A stretch of 64,000 bases of DNA from Dromiciops gliroides (GCF_019393635.1 NC_057862.1:676388314-676452313), one strand, 5' to 3'. Shown: positions 34,401 to 46,316, counted from the stretch's first letter. Made by a program: numbers and translations. Notes: generated by a model from the sequence alone, not told the origin.

Positions 34401-35091
34401 GGGAGAGGGCTCTCTATCCCCAGGGCACACAGTAAGCACTTAATAATGCCTGCCCAGTGACTGACCGTGAGTGACTTCAGGCATTCAGAGGGCTGTGACC
34501 GCGCCTCGTCTGCCCAGCCCCTGAAGGCAGAAGCAGAAACAGGTGCTACATCTGAGAAAGAGCTTCTTAAAAGTAGAGATCTTCCCAACGGGGCAGCAGG
34601 TTCTCCATCCCTGCCCAGATTGCTTGTCGGGTATGCAGGAGAGGACATTCCAAATGGTTCTAGAATCCTCATGGGACAGATGAGGCCACAAATTGTCCCA
34701 ACACCGGGACTTGCCCGTCAGACTAGTCCTTGAAGGCCAGGACTGTTTTGGGCCTTTCTTTGTAGCGCACCGCCTGGCACGTAGTAGGTACTCAATGAAT
34801 GCTTTCCGGCTTGACCTGCCTGAGTTAGCGATTTAGCTTTGGTAGGATGAGAACCCAAGTCTCCTTCCACCCGGTCCTGGGCTCTTCCCGCACCCTGAGA
34901 TCTCCCATTCACAGCCCCAAGCAAGTTCTAGAGGGAGCATTATCTAGAGGGCTCTCATAGGAATGGCCCTGGAACACTCAATCTTTTCAGAATTAATTAA
35001 TTAATAGTCCTAGCCCTCCGTCCTCTGGCAGCACCAGGGAGGAAAGAAAGTCTCTCACAGGGGCTTAATGTTGGAGAGGAGTAACTTCTTA

Positions 35092-35322
35092 TGTTCACTC
35101 ATTTTTCAGTCGTGTCTCCATCTGGGGTTTTCTGGGCAAAGATACTGGAATGTTTTGCCATTTCCTTCTCCAGTTCATTTTACAGATGAGGAAACTGAGG
35201 CAAACAGGGTTAAGTGACTTGCCCAGAGTCACACAGCTAAGAAATGTCTGAGACTGGATTTGAACTCAAGTCTTCCTGCCTCCAGGCCTGGTGCTCTATA
35301 CACTGAACCACCTCGATGTCCA
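35092..35322 (-). mobile_element. CORE-SINE with RTE-type tail
   Basis: Tail GGGGTTTTCTGGGCAAAGAT, core TTACAGATGAGGAAACTGAG and head CCTGGTGCTCTATACACTG are all present in reverse order. Confidence 0.8.
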
Positions 35323-35349
35323 AGGGGAATAACTAGATACCTAACGCCA

Positions 35350-35523
35350 GGTCCTTAATCTTTTTCCTTGGGCAGGCTGGGGAAGCCCATGGCCCCTTCT
35401 CAGAAGAATGTGTTAAATGCATAAAATAAAATCCAGAGGATGAGAAAAGAAATCAATTCTATTTAAATACAGCTCAAATATTTTTTAAAATTTTATTTCA
35501 CGACCCCTGGATTAAGAACCCTT
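35350..35523. mobile_element. Probable hAT-type MITE
   Basis: The ends GGTCCTTAATC and GATTAAGAACC form an inverted pair around about 170 bases of AT-rich sequence. Confidence 0.5.
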
Positions 35524-35954
35524 CCTATCTCAGTAACAGATGAGTTGAGGAAGGTCATGAAATTGTCAGATAAACGGGCTTTCCTAGTCAATGACACCGG
35601 AGGAGGGAGCAAAGTGAATCGTGAGGAGGGGGAATTTGCTGCCCCCAGGTGGCAGACATAAGTAAGTGGCCTTGGCTCTGACTGCCGAGGGCAGGAAAGT
35701 TTCTTATTAATTCATTAGCTCAATAAACGTGTATTAAGCACCAACAGTGTGCAGAGAACTATGCTAGGAGACGAGGAAAACACAAAGTTCTTTGCAATTG
35801 TAGCAGACTGTGGAAGTGTCAGCTCCTGTGGACCCGGAATGACAGCCAGCCCAGCCAGTCCAAAGTGGAGATGAAGAGATTGAAGAGCAGGGAAGGGAAG
35901 GGACAATCACCCACATGGACAATGAGACACACATGCCCTCACACATCCAGGCAC

Positions 35955-35956
35955 GT

Positions 35957-35991
<35 letters not shown>
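35955..35991. repeat. CA microsatellite
   Basis: A pure (CA)n run. Confidence 0.95.
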
Positions 35992-35996
<5 letters not shown>

Positions 35997-36755
35997 CCCG
36001 GAGAAATCCATCAAGAGGTGTGAGGGGCTTCTCCAACCTCTCTGCTGCTGTTCCTTAAGCTGTGAAAAAAGCCCCGAGCTAATTCACAAGCCTGTCTGCT
36101 CTGCCCTGGGCTGTGGGTCTAGGAAGGGGCCAGTGGAGATGATAGAACCAGACACACACTCCCTCCTCCCCATTACTTACAAGGGCTCTCACAGGAAGCC
36201 AAAAATTGCCTATTTTCATCCTTTTCATTCAAATATTCCCCCTTTGCCCCCATTCACCCCAAATGTTGCTAATATTGTGTATAATGTACTTCTCTCTCCA
36301 CCACAGAGCCCAGGACCCTGCACATTGTAAGCACTTAATAAATTTTTGCTTACCGAGCGACTGATTCACGTGGATGAATTGGACTCACAGAGTGCCTCCT
36401 TTCTTCATCTCAGCCCTGGACTTTCCCACCTCCCTGCCACTGCCCAGGCTGTTTCCTGTACCTGGAGCACCTTCTCTGGCTCATCAAGACTATTAAAGTC
36501 AGAGCCGTCCTTTCAAGCCCACCTAACACGGAGTCTACCTTGATTCTACCAGCCAGGAAGGACTTTGCTCCTCACACCTCATGTAGTACTTTATTTGTGC
36601 CTCTCTGATGACCATCCCACCTTATTAAACTAAAGTCTTATCACCGTAGAAGAGTAAGAGCCCTATGACATCAGGAGCTGTGGGAATGAGAGCCCTCCAT
36701 TGCACCACCCAATGATATTAGCTTCAGCTTTTTTGTTTGTCTGCCCTCCACCTCG

Positions 36756-36781
36756 TGTGTGTGTGTGTGTGTGTGTGTGTA
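36756..36781. repeat. GT microsatellite
   Basis: A pure (GT)n run. Confidence 0.9.
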
Positions 36782-37611
36782 ACTGAGAACAAGAACTGGG
36801 CCTGGCTATTAGCCCTGAGGCCCCCTGAGGGAGGGGTGCTCACCCTTGAGAACCCAGAGATCCTCAGAGTAAAGGCTGCATTATAGCCCTGAAGCCCCCT
36901 GAGGAGCCCCCCCCAACTATGCAATCCCTATAAGAGCTACAGTCCCCAAGGGTCGGGGCTGTCTACCCCCTGACACCCAGGGCTCCCTTGGGGCAGTGAA
37001 TGCCCTTGGGTCCCTCTCTGCACTCACTGCCCTGCACAGATAATAAACACGACATTATGAGGAGGAACATACAAAGGGAAAGCCCCATTTGGATCATGTC
37101 AGTCCAGCTTAAATCTCACCACGGCGACTCCTCCATCCCACACAAATTCTTGCCGGGCATGGAGAAGCCAGATGCTGAAGGAGAGGAGAGGGGGGTGAGA
37201 GCTACCAGCCCAGAGAGAGAAAGGTCAGACGTGTCTTCCTGGGATACCCATGCTGAGCCCATGAGGAGCAGGGCATTTGGGGCAAGGCGTGGGATGAATT
37301 CTGGAGCCCCCATCTCTGACCCTCAGTCTTCCCATCTCCAGCACTCAGACCCAATCATTGGACCTGGGTTCCACACCCAATCCTCACTCCCCACCCCTGA
37401 CCTTCCTGTTACTTTCTTGTAGGATTTCACTTCTGCCCTTCCCCCTCCCCCAATGAATTCCCTTTACCCCTCAATTTAACCCTAAAGATGTTATCATCTA
37501 GTTAAGTGACACAATCATCACCCCTGGACCCAAGGGATCCCAGCCAAAACCCAGCCTCAGACACAAGACAGTCACCCACTGTACCACCCCAGGTATGTCC
37601 CCCAGCTCCAT

Positions 37612-39250
37612 TTTTTTTTTTTTATGGTTCTCTAGGGTCTTGTATTTGAAAGTCAAATTTGCCATTCAATTCAAGTCTTTTCATCACAAATATCTGAAAG
37701 TCTTCTTTTTCATTAAAGTCCCATTTTTCCCACTGAAAGATAATGCTGAGTTTTGCTGGGTAGGTGATTCTTGGTTGTAATCCCATTTCCTTTGCCCTTT
37801 GGAATATCATATTCCTTGCCCTCCGGTCCTTTCATGTAGAAGCTGCTAGATCTTGTGCTATCCTGACTGGGGCTCCACAGTACTTGAATTCTTTCTTTTT
37901 GGCAGCTTGCAATATTTTCTCCTTGACCTGAGAGCTCTGGAATTTGGCTATAATATTCCTAGGAGTTTTCTTTTGGGGATCTCTTTCTGGAGGTGCTCGG
38001 TGGATTCTTTCAATTTCTATTTTAGCTTCTTCTTCTAGAATTTCAGGGCAATTTTCCCTGAGAATATCTTGGAAGATGGTGGCTAAGCTCTTTCCTTGAT
38101 CATGGTTTTCAGGTAGACCAATAATTTTCAAATTATCTCTCCTGGACCTATTTTCCAGGTTAGCAGTTTTTCCCAGAAGATATTTCACATTGCCCTCCAT
38201 TTTTTTATTCATTTGGATTTGCTTTATTGTGTCTTGGTTTCTCATAAAGTCACTGGCTTCCATTTGTTCAATCTAATTCTTAGGCAATTATTTTCATCAG
38301 AGAGCTTTTGTACCTCTTTTTCCATTTGACTTTTCAAGCTGTTGACTTTTTTCTTATGTCTTTCCTGCATCACCCTCATTTCTCTTTCCATTTTTTCCTC
38401 TACTTCTCTAATTTTATCTTCAAAGTCCTTTTTGAGCACCTCTATGGCCTGAGATCAATTCGTATTTTTCTTGGAAGCTTTAGATATAGGGGCCCTGATG
38501 TTGACATCTTCCTCTCAGGGTGTCCCTTGGTCTTCCTTGTTACTGAAGAAACTTTCTATGGTCCTCACCTTTCTCTGTCGGCTCATCTTGCCTTTCTTTT
38601 ACTAGACTTTTAGCTCCTTAAAGTGGGGCACTGTTTCCAGGCTGCAGTATCCCAAGCTTAAGAAGTCCCAGGTGGTATGATTTAAAGAGAATCAGGTTCT
38701 TCCTTTGCCCGGGGTTGTTTCCTGGTCCTAGATGACCCCAGACCAATTTGCCAATCAACCAGCTTTGTGTGTTGTGGTTGTTAGCTCCAATGAGCCTGTG
38801 CCCCTTCCCCACCTGGGTCACTGCTACTCAGGGCTACCTCCTGGTTCTCATCAGGGGTGTAGAATCCAAGTTCTGCCTTAGCACCAGCATAGACCCCTGT
38901 AGTCTCTCCCCTGCCCAGGGCTCAGCCCACTCACCAGACTGTGAGCTTAGTTCCAGATGACACTGGTGCTTCAGCTGATTCAGAGGCTCTGGGGGTCTCC
39001 TTCTCTGGTGAGGACTTCCTGAGACTAGATCTGTGCCAGGGTGACTGTGGGGTTGGGCCCAACTCCTGTATCAGCACAGCAGCTCCCTCCTTCTGACCTT
39101 CCAAGCCGTTCTTGGTTAGAAGATGATTTCAGCACATTCTGTGAGTTTTGCTACTCCGGGCATTTTCCTATGACCTTATTTGGATGTTTTTTGGAGTGAT
39201 CGTGTCATGAGTTCGGGAGCTCACTGCCTTTCCTCCGCCATCCACCCCTG
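37612..39250 (-). mobile_element. HAL1-like half-LINE: L1-type 5' UTR plus ORF1, no ORF2
   Basis: Read on the minus strand, the 5' end is near 39250 (GGCGGAGGAAAGGCAGTGAG). About 0.75 kb of 5' UTR follows. ORF1 begins with a coiled-coil stretch (38439-38242, DKIREVEEKMEREMRVMQER), then the RNA-binding core (38263-37832, DNLKIIGLPENHDQ, IERIHRAPP, RNIIAKFQSSQVKEKILQAA) and the C-terminal domain (37810-37622, YPAKLSI). Two frame changes separate these blocks. The stop of ORF1 is followed directly by a run of A. There is no trace of endonuclease or reverse transcriptase. That layout fits the HAL1 families known from mammals including marsupials, or an L1 copy made from a transcript ending right after ORF1. 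Confidence 0.8.
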
Positions 39251-39784
39251 ACCTTTAATGCCTATTCTCTATGCTCAAACGTAGCCTGAGCCCCCAAGTG
39301 TCTCCCTCAGTCCTCAGTTCCCCCCTGACTCTAGAGCCCTCTGGCTCAGAAAACAGGGCTCTTCATATTGTACCACCTCCTTCTTCACCCAAAAGCCAGT
39401 AAGTGGTATAGAGCTAGGCTGGTGCTCCTTGGAAAGTGCCAGGTTACCCCTTCTGCAAGAGATGCGCCTTTGATTAATTCCTTCCCTCCTTCCTCTCTCA
39501 CCCCTAAAATCTACCATCCCTGCCCCCAAAGCTGCAGAATTATACTCCCCACAAAGTCATAATAGAAATCCCATCTTGTCACCTTGACATTTAGCCCATA
39601 GTCCAAGGTAGGGGATGGGTGTGCATCAGTCTCATTCCCGGCAAGGCCTTGGGAGGAGGTAAGATACACAACTTGGAGGAGGAGCCCATTGGGGGAGGGG
39701 CATAGGTCCAGTGTCCTTGTTGTTCCCTGGGCCCTCTCCCTCCCTTCTGCTGTGACAGACACCAGCTTCTGTATCTTCACTCTG

Positions 39785-39934
39785 TCATTTTTTTTTTTGG
39801 TGGGGCAATGAGGGTTAAGTGACTTGCCCAGGGTCATACAGCTAGTAAGAGTCAAGTGACTGAGGCTGGATTTGAACTCAGGTCCTCCTGACTCCAGGGC
39901 TAATGCTCTATCCACTGCACCACCTAGCCGCCCC
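39785..39934 (-). mobile_element. Young SINE
   Basis: The target duplication ATCTTCACTCTG occurs before and after. Confidence 0.93.
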
Positions 39935-40550
39935 TGCATCTTCACTCTGAATCAAAGTCACTGCTGCTGAGGAAGCAGTGACCGCATGTTCACCCCAGTG
40001 GCAAATTCCACCCCAAGCCCCTGCTCCCCTAAGATTCCCCTCTAAGTCTGGAGCACTGCCCTCCAGTATCCCTGAAGGACCACAGTAGGGCGGCTTGTGG
40101 GTGGCTGGAGCGTGGAGGTGAGCCTGGGAAAGCATGGGAGGAGGGAGGGAGAGGAGAGCAAATGGGGGAGTGGTCTCACTGGTTCACATGCAGACAGAGA
40201 TAGTAACCTGCTGGGTAAAGACGGCCAGGACCTTGGAAATCACCTGCCCGACCTCCTCATCGTCTTCAGATGAGGAAAGGAGCAGCTCACAAGGGAAGAG
40301 AGACTTACCCAAGGTCACTGAGTTAGTGAGCAGAAGACCCTGGCTTCTGGCCAATGACTTCTGACCCCAAATACAAGACTCTTAGCATTGCTTCTATAAT
40401 AAAACCTACTTTTAATCCCTTTTAATCATAATTTAATCCTAGTAATCAGCTGATATTTATGAAACACCTACTATATGCCAGGGACTGTGCTAGATTCTGG
40501 GCCTCCTCTAGAAAATCAGCATGAAAGACCGTTTTGAAATCATAGATTAA

Positions 40551-40684
40551 GGGGGCAGCTAGGTGGCGTGGTGGATAAAACACCAGCCCTGGATTCAGGA
40601 GGACCTGAGTTCAAATCCGACCTCGGACACTTGACACTTACTAGTTGTGTGACCCTGGGCAAGTCACTTAACCCCCATTGCCTC

Positions 40685-40733
<49 letters not shown>

Positions 40734-40746
40734 AAGGGGGGGGGAG
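40551..40746 (+). mobile_element. Young SINE with (GA)n tail, abutting the SBF2 pseudogene
   Basis: A full body whose A-tail has become a GA microsatellite (40687-40725), followed by a G run. It abuts the 3' edge of the pseudogene. Confidence 0.92.
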
Positions 40747-41365
40747 TAAAATGTTGTCTCCCAAAACTGTCCATATGGGGTGGTCCACACACAGGTATAA
40801 ATAAGCAAACCGACTGACTCCAGGGGCGAGTTTCCTATAGAAAGCACTTGTCAAAGACAGTAATACTGCTGCAATGTTATAGTCTTCTAAGGTTGAACAG
40901 TCCTGCAGAGTACAGTTCATCATCCTTACAATGTAGTCAAACTGCTGATAGTCCAGTATGGGCCGATTCTGTTGTACATGCAAACCCAACTCACAGGTAA
41001 GACAACGCCGCTGCCTTTCCTCTGAGGGCTCTCAAAGCAGCAGGAAGGGTCTTTTCAGTTTCTAAAACTTTCTTTTCAAATATGAAGGAGATGCCGTTTC
41101 TAACAACTTCCAGTCTTCGAGCACTGTTGAAGACTGTGGTCAATTTATCCACAATTGAAACAACAGGTGGGCCTGCAGGCACAACACATTTCTTCTCCAC
41201 TTGAGAAGTAGGAGGTGCAAGCTGGTTCTGCACAAGTCCTTCCTGTATCAGCTCCTGAACCCTGGCCTCATTTATCTTTGGGAAAGGAAGAATGTGAACT
41301 CACAAGTGAGAACCTTCTATGAGGTGTGGAACTTTCTGGAATGCCATAAGAGGATTTGGATTTTC

Positions 41366-41369
<4 letters not shown>

Positions 41370-41415
<46 letters not shown>

Positions 41416-41518
41416 CAATGAGGGTTAAGTGACTTGCCCAAGGTCACACAGCTGAGGCTGGATTTGAACTCAGGTCATCCAGGGCCAGTGCTACATCCAC
41501 TGTGCCACGTAGCTGCCT
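41370..41518 (-). mobile_element. Young SINE with (TC)n tail inside the SBF2 pseudogene
   Basis: A reverse copy preceded by a long TC run, the complement of a GA tail. It lacks about 15 bases in the middle. Confidence 0.9.
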
Positions 41519-41755
41519 CGAGATTTTCATTTTTGAAGAGCTGCTCTTCAAGTTCTCTGATGTACTTTATCATTTTCAGAGGGTTTCTTTCTTCAATTTT
41601 AATTTGCTCCACTTCAAAGGCTACCAACTCATCAAAGAGATCACAGGATCAGCATGGAGGCCCTCTGTCTGACACAAAGCTTGCAAATGCCATTCCATTA
41701 AGCACCTTAACCAAACCATGCTGTTCCAAGAAAGCTGTCTCATGAAAGTGTATGG

Positions 41756-41907
41756 GGGCAGCTAGGTGGTACAGTGGATAGAGCACCGGCACTGGATTCA
41801 GGAGGACCTGAGTTCAAATCCAGCCTCAGACCCTTGACACTTACTAGCTGTGTGACCCTGGGCAAGTCACTTAACCCCAATTGCCTCACCAAAAAAAAAA
41901 AAAAAAG
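41756..41907 (+). mobile_element. Young SINE inside the SBF2 pseudogene
   Basis: A full-length copy with an A-tail. AAAGTGTATG precedes it and recurs only after the next, shorter SINE, so the pair may have arrived as one unit or by a later exchange. Confidence 0.92.
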
Positions 41908-41928
41908 GTCAGACTCTCAGATTTTTGG

Positions 41929-42025
41929 GGCAGCTAGGTAGCGCATTGGATAGATGCTTGACACTTACTAGCTGTGTGACCCTGGACAAGTCACTTAACC
42001 CCAATTGCCTCACCAAAAAAAAAAA
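41929..42025 (+). mobile_element. Internally deleted young SINE
   Basis: The head GGGGCAGCTAGGTAGCGCA joins directly to CTTGACACTTACTAGCTGTG. The B-box segment is missing, so this copy could not be transcribed from its own promoter. Confidence 0.88.
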
Positions 42026-42249
42026 GTGTATGACTGGCTCTGCATGGATTCTGATAAACTGTAGGCAAGACCTATAGCCTTGGAAAAGTTGTGGAAATAA
42101 CCTAAGGAAAACTGCTCCCACTTCTTTATCTAGCATTTTATCCATGGAGGGGGGAATGCATAAACTGCTACTTTCAGACCTGGGTACAAAATCAGAGAAA
42201 GGGTCATCTATGTCTGATGTAACAGTGGTTCTGGGAGTGGTGAGAGGCA

Positions 42250-42936
42250 AATACATTCAGGACCTGGGGTACCTCAGAAGTTTTCTGGGGGAAATCAAGG
42301 AATCTTCTCCTTGAGAAGCTAAACCAAAGGACAGACACACCTAAAGAGATAGGCCCATTGGGTGTGGCTGCTGCCTTTGTGGCCTGAGGGGGACAGAGAT
42401 GGCTCTAGAGATCAGAGCTGCCTGTCACTCAACTTCTCCCAACCACCACCGGTGGGGAATGGTCCTCCCTCGGGTGCACCCCAATAAGGGAACTTTCCAT
42501 AGTCAGATGATCACCTCATCGGAATACCATGGTCCTCTATGAAAGTATCTGCCTGTCTCCTGCTCCAGGAGATAGGTATCTCAGAGAGCCACGCCTCTGT
42601 GCATGCCTTCTCCCAAGGAGAAGTCCAAGGACTTCTCTCTCAGTTCCCTTTCCCTAGCACCTAAATAAACTATTATTTTATTCTAATTGGATTTGTGTGT
42701 AAGAGGGGGTAATTCTTTTTTTTTTTTTTTTTAGTGAGGCAATTGGGCAAGTGACTTGCCCAGGGTCACACAGCTAGTAAGTGTTAAGTGTCTGAGGCCA
42801 CATTTGAACTCAGGTACTCCTGACTCCAGGGCTGGTGCTCTATCCACTGTGTCACCTAGCTGCCCCGAGGGGGTAATTCTTTAAGGAGAAATTCCTAAGA
42901 ACCCCTACCCCAATCCCCACTTATTTCCCCATAACA
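42250..42936 (+). mobile_element. Solo LTR fossil, second copy, with a nested SINE
   Basis: It matches the LTR at 26768-27334 along most of its length (for example CTTCTCCTTGAGAA, GGGTGTGGCTGCTGCC) and ends CCCCATAACA. The poly(A) signal is at 42664-42669. A young minus-strand SINE at 42718-42866 interrupts its 3' part. Its left end abuts the SBF2 pseudogene and the left terminus is not clear. Confidence 0.7.
42718..42866 (-). mobile_element. Young SINE nested in the solo LTR
   Basis: Flanked by GAGGGGGTAATTCTT at 42703-42717 and 42867-42881. Confidence 0.95.
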
Positions 42937-43799
42937 GGTCCTATGTGATCCATGAGGCTTATCTACACTGTTGGGGGTGGGGTGCACTTAGGCCTGCATG
43001 CCGGTAGAGTTTTACAACGTGCAAAGAAGCTTTGCTCTTCATTCACCCCCTTCTGGAGGTATCGGGAAGTGCTCTGGCTCTGAGTTCATATTTCATCTCC
43101 AACTCATGTCTTCCCCATCATCCGCCTCCATCTGCCGTCTGTAAAATGGGAGGGTTGGACTTTATGACCTCTGGGCTGGGGGTCAGCCTGTGCCTGGGGT
43201 TAGGGAGTCAGTCTGGGCATCAAGAAATCCATTTTCTGTTAGAAGCCAGTGGGCCTGGCCTACCATCGCCCCTGTGCCCTTCCCTTCAGGAAGACCAAGG
43301 GCCAAACCACCGACCTCAGAGGCCCAGTATGAGGGGGAGGCCTTTCGGCCCTTCCCCTCTCCTCACCCTAGCACAGTGCTCGGCACACAGTCACCACTTA
43401 GACTGCTCTTTGCCTAACTTGGTGACCTGGGAGGGATCCACCCTCCAGCACTGTCCCTTCTCTTGGCCAGCAGAGAAGCCCACCCAGGCTGGGTCCTGCT
43501 CTTCATCCTCTGGAGGTACAGCTTCCAAGCCCTCTGGACCTCTGTCCTCCTCCAATTGCAGGGAGGGAGGAAAGAAAAGGCCAAAATCTTAGCCCACCCT
43601 CGCCTCCCATAACTGTAGGCCCCAGAGTTGTCCTGCTCACACTCATGGCGGTAGGGAAGGTACCCATCCTCCTCTATGCACCTTTCCAACCCCCAACCCC
43701 TCTCTTGTCTGAATCTTTGAACCCCTCTTTCGGAGGATACAAAATGAAGAAAACTCTCAAACGCAGGGGAGGGGACACACAAGAGTACAAGGGTGTGGG

Positions 43800-43935
43800 A
43801 GTTTTGTTTGTTTCATCCTTCTTGTAGTTTCCCCCTTTTGTTCTAATTCTCCTCTCACAACATGGCTAATGTGGAAATATGTTTTGCATGATTGTACTGT
43901 ATAACCTATATCAGATTGTCTGCTATTATAAAACT
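43800..43935 (+). mobile_element. L1 3' UTR tail fragment
   Basis: It matches CCCCTTTTGTTCTAATTCTC, ATATGTTTTGCATGATTGTA and TATAACCTATATCAGATTG of the other L1 tails and is cut off before the purine stretch. Confidence 0.65.
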
Positions 43936-44913
43936 GCGCCCAGCCTCTCTTGATGGAATTTAGATCTCTTATTCCCCAAAGGGGAAGACTGGAGAATGCT
44001 AAGGCTAGCTACTTCTTGAGATTTAAATCCCCTTCTTCCTAAAAGGGAAGAAAACCAGAGAAAGACACATAATGTTGAAAATAATTCCTATGGACACAAG
44101 TTTGGGATAAACTTATATGGATTTATCAATATTATACTAGTAAGAGACTGACCACATATCTCCCTAACTTCTCAAGATCGAAGGTCGCATTGTAAAAGGA
44201 GGCACAGAGAGCTTTGGCATACCAGTTAGCATAAGCAGGAGAAAAGCCCCCCAAAAGCACATATGGTTCCCCAGAGAGACAGCATGTGATCCCAAGGAGA
44301 CCTGAGAGAGAGTATGAGAGAGACAGAGACCATGTGGTTCCAGGGAGCCAACATGGCTACCTGTCCAGGTTTTTTATCCCTTTTCAATAAGAAGCAGATC
44401 GTTTTACATCAACTAAATATAATTGGGTCATTCTACATCAAACAAATTTAATTGATTAGCATTGTATAAATAGAATTGGTTGACATGATCCAAAGGTGGG
44501 CTATGTTATAATGAACTCCAGGGATGACATCAGAGAAAGGAATGCAAGACTCCCCCCCCCCTTCAAGTTGGTCAGGTCAAAGTCCATTATATAGGTGTGG
44601 TTTAATATCAATCTGGAAATCTTTGGGCTATCTAGACAAAGCTTCTGTTGTTCTCTTGGGTTTGTCCTAGATGAGATTTGATGAAGTCTCCCAAGGTGAA
44701 CTTGACTTTTTTGAGGGGGGGGGGGGTGGAGAAAGGACTGATCCTTGGGTCCCCTAAAATAAATCAGTTATTTATAATTATTTTCTCATAGACAATACCT
44801 GGAAAATTAAAGAAAGAGTTTTATTAAGTAGGGAAGAAAAGAAGACTTTAACATGTTCCATGGGTACTATCCAACCTATGCTGAATAGGATACCAGGTAA
44901 TAGATTATGTGGG

Positions 44914-44917
<4 letters not shown>

Positions 44918-44963
<46 letters not shown>

Positions 44964-44967
44964 TATA
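44918..44967. repeat. GT/AT microsatellite
   Basis: (TA)n passes into (GT)n within LTR-like copy A. Confidence 0.9.
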
Positions 44968-45021
44968 AACAAAGGCAGGTAAGGAATTTTGGAGGCAAAG
45001 GTGGGCTTAAAAAGGAATGAG

Positions 45022-45081
45022 TCTAGCTGTGTGACCCTGGGCAAGTCACTTAACCCCCATTGCCCCGCAAAAAAAGAAAAA
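45022..45081 (+). mobile_element. 5'-truncated young SINE
   Basis: Only the last third is present (CTAGCTGTGTGACCCTGGGC onward) with an A-tail. The duplication AAAGGAATGAGTC flanks it, so it was truncated at insertion. Confidence 0.88.
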
Positions 45082-45419
45082 AAGGAATGAGTCAGTGGGT
45101 GCCATTCCCAAGGGGAGGGGTAATGGGGAATTCCAGGGGTTAAGGAGATGGCCTTTGATGCACAAATCAGGAAAGCATTTTTGGTGATAAGCAGTTTCAA
45201 GGCTTGAATTGGAGATGTCTTGATGAGGAGATCTCTCAAAAAACAGGATATTTTTGAGAGCCCCATAACCAAAGTTAGGGGAGAGCTGGAGACAAAAAGA
45301 CCATAAACGGGATATGTTTATAGTCTCATAATTTGCAGTCAAGTAAGTCTTTGGAAGATAGGATGTATCTTGAAGGCCCATAAACCACCATCACCAATAG
45401 TTCAATGTAACCCAGGTAC

Positions 45420-46145
45420 AGTCAACAAGCACATTTCATTTTAGGTTCTAGGTGTCCCATGCAGTTATCTAGTCCCTGGAAACATCTTTTCTTGGGGCAG
45501 TCCGGAAAATATCAGGTCTTCAGGTTCTCTGGTTTCAGGTAACTTGCAGGTACTACTTAGATATTCCTGCTAAAAATCCTAAAAGGGATCTCAATAGAGG
45601 AGTTCAACACCACTCATAAAATTTACTTCTCTAATAACTAGCTCATCTTGCGAAAACCAACTCAAACCTTATAGTTCTGATCTTAGTAACAAGAGAGCTA
45701 AAAGGGAGACATCAGAATTAAGGGCTCATAGTTCACCTGAACCTTTAGAGAATTTTAGGTTATAAATGTCCCTATGCAGTTTACAGCTTTATCTAAACTT
45801 CATACCTGATGTAAACATTGTTAACAACAACCAAAGGGTTACTGAGGCCTAGATACATGTAAAGCATTCAAATACAAGCCAAATATTTCAAAATACCACA
45901 GAAAGCAAAACTCCTAAACCTTTCCAAATTACACATATAATCATTTTATCTTAGTGTTTTCTCAAAATTTTACTCAATTGTTTACATTTTTTAATTGCTA
46001 AGTATTTTAAAACTCCAATCCAAATACCCCTCAACTTAAATTAATTCCAATTTTAATTCAATTAATCAATGCCCTCCTCTGGAGGTATTATTTCCACATT
46101 ACATGATAAAATGAAATAAAATTGACTTCCGTAGGTGTAATAAAA
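45420..46145. other. AT-rich stretch between LTR-like copy A and the next SINE
   Basis: No coding signal and no repeat I can name. It could be decayed internal sequence of a retroelement. Confidence 0.4.
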
Positions 46146-46147
46146 GA

Positions 46148-46316
46148 TATTTCATAAGAAAAATGGGGAGCAGCTAGGTGGCACAGTGGATAAAGCACTG
46201 ACCCTGAATACAGGAGGACCTGAGTTCAAATCTGACCCCAGACACTTGACACTTACTAGCTGTGTGACCCTGGGCAAGTCACTTCACCCTCATTGCCCTG
46301 CCCCCCCCCCAAAAAG
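46148..46316 (+). mobile_element. Young SINE
   Basis: A full body whose 3' end carries a C-run before the A-tail, as in the copy at 14003. Confidence 0.92.

Larger units (their letters stand above)
35530..37600. other. Intergenic stretch
   Basis: Two CA/GT microsatellites, an L2/L3-like fragment at 35705-35795 and an L2-like module near 36300-36350. I see no gene. Confidence 0.5.
40747..42258 (-). pseudogene. Processed pseudogene fragment of SBF2 (MTMR13), split by SINEs
   Basis: Three pieces on the minus strand read in order: 42258-42027 ([31 protein letters not shown]), 41757-41519 ([24 protein letters not shown]) and 41369-40747 ([70 protein letters not shown]). These are the part of SBF-family myotubularin pseudophosphatases between the DENN module and the GRAM domain. 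The wording fits SBF2 better than SBF1. The pieces run without introns although this region spans several exons in the parent, so it is a retrocopy. It carries an in-frame stop in the second piece, small deletions, and truncation at both ends. Three SINEs interrupt it and a fourth abuts its end at 40746. Confidence 0.85.
44022..45411 (-). mobile_element. LTR-like repeat, copy A, with extra internal sequence
   Basis: The two ends match copy B at 51395-51811 (for example AACATGTTCCATGGGTA and CATAACCAAAGTT on the + strand). About 720 bases at 44075-44790 are absent from copy B, and a GT microsatellite and a short truncated SINE lie within. It could pair with copy B as LTRs of one decayed provirus, but I see no good polypurine tract or internal genes, so two separate solo LTRs are equally possible. 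Confidence 0.5.

Noticed and set aside
42950-43790. A possible exon series at 43.0-43.8 kb (186-codon frame)
   Set aside because: It has no splice-phase support and no similarity, and includes MIR-like words such as CTGTAAAATGGGAGGGTTGG.
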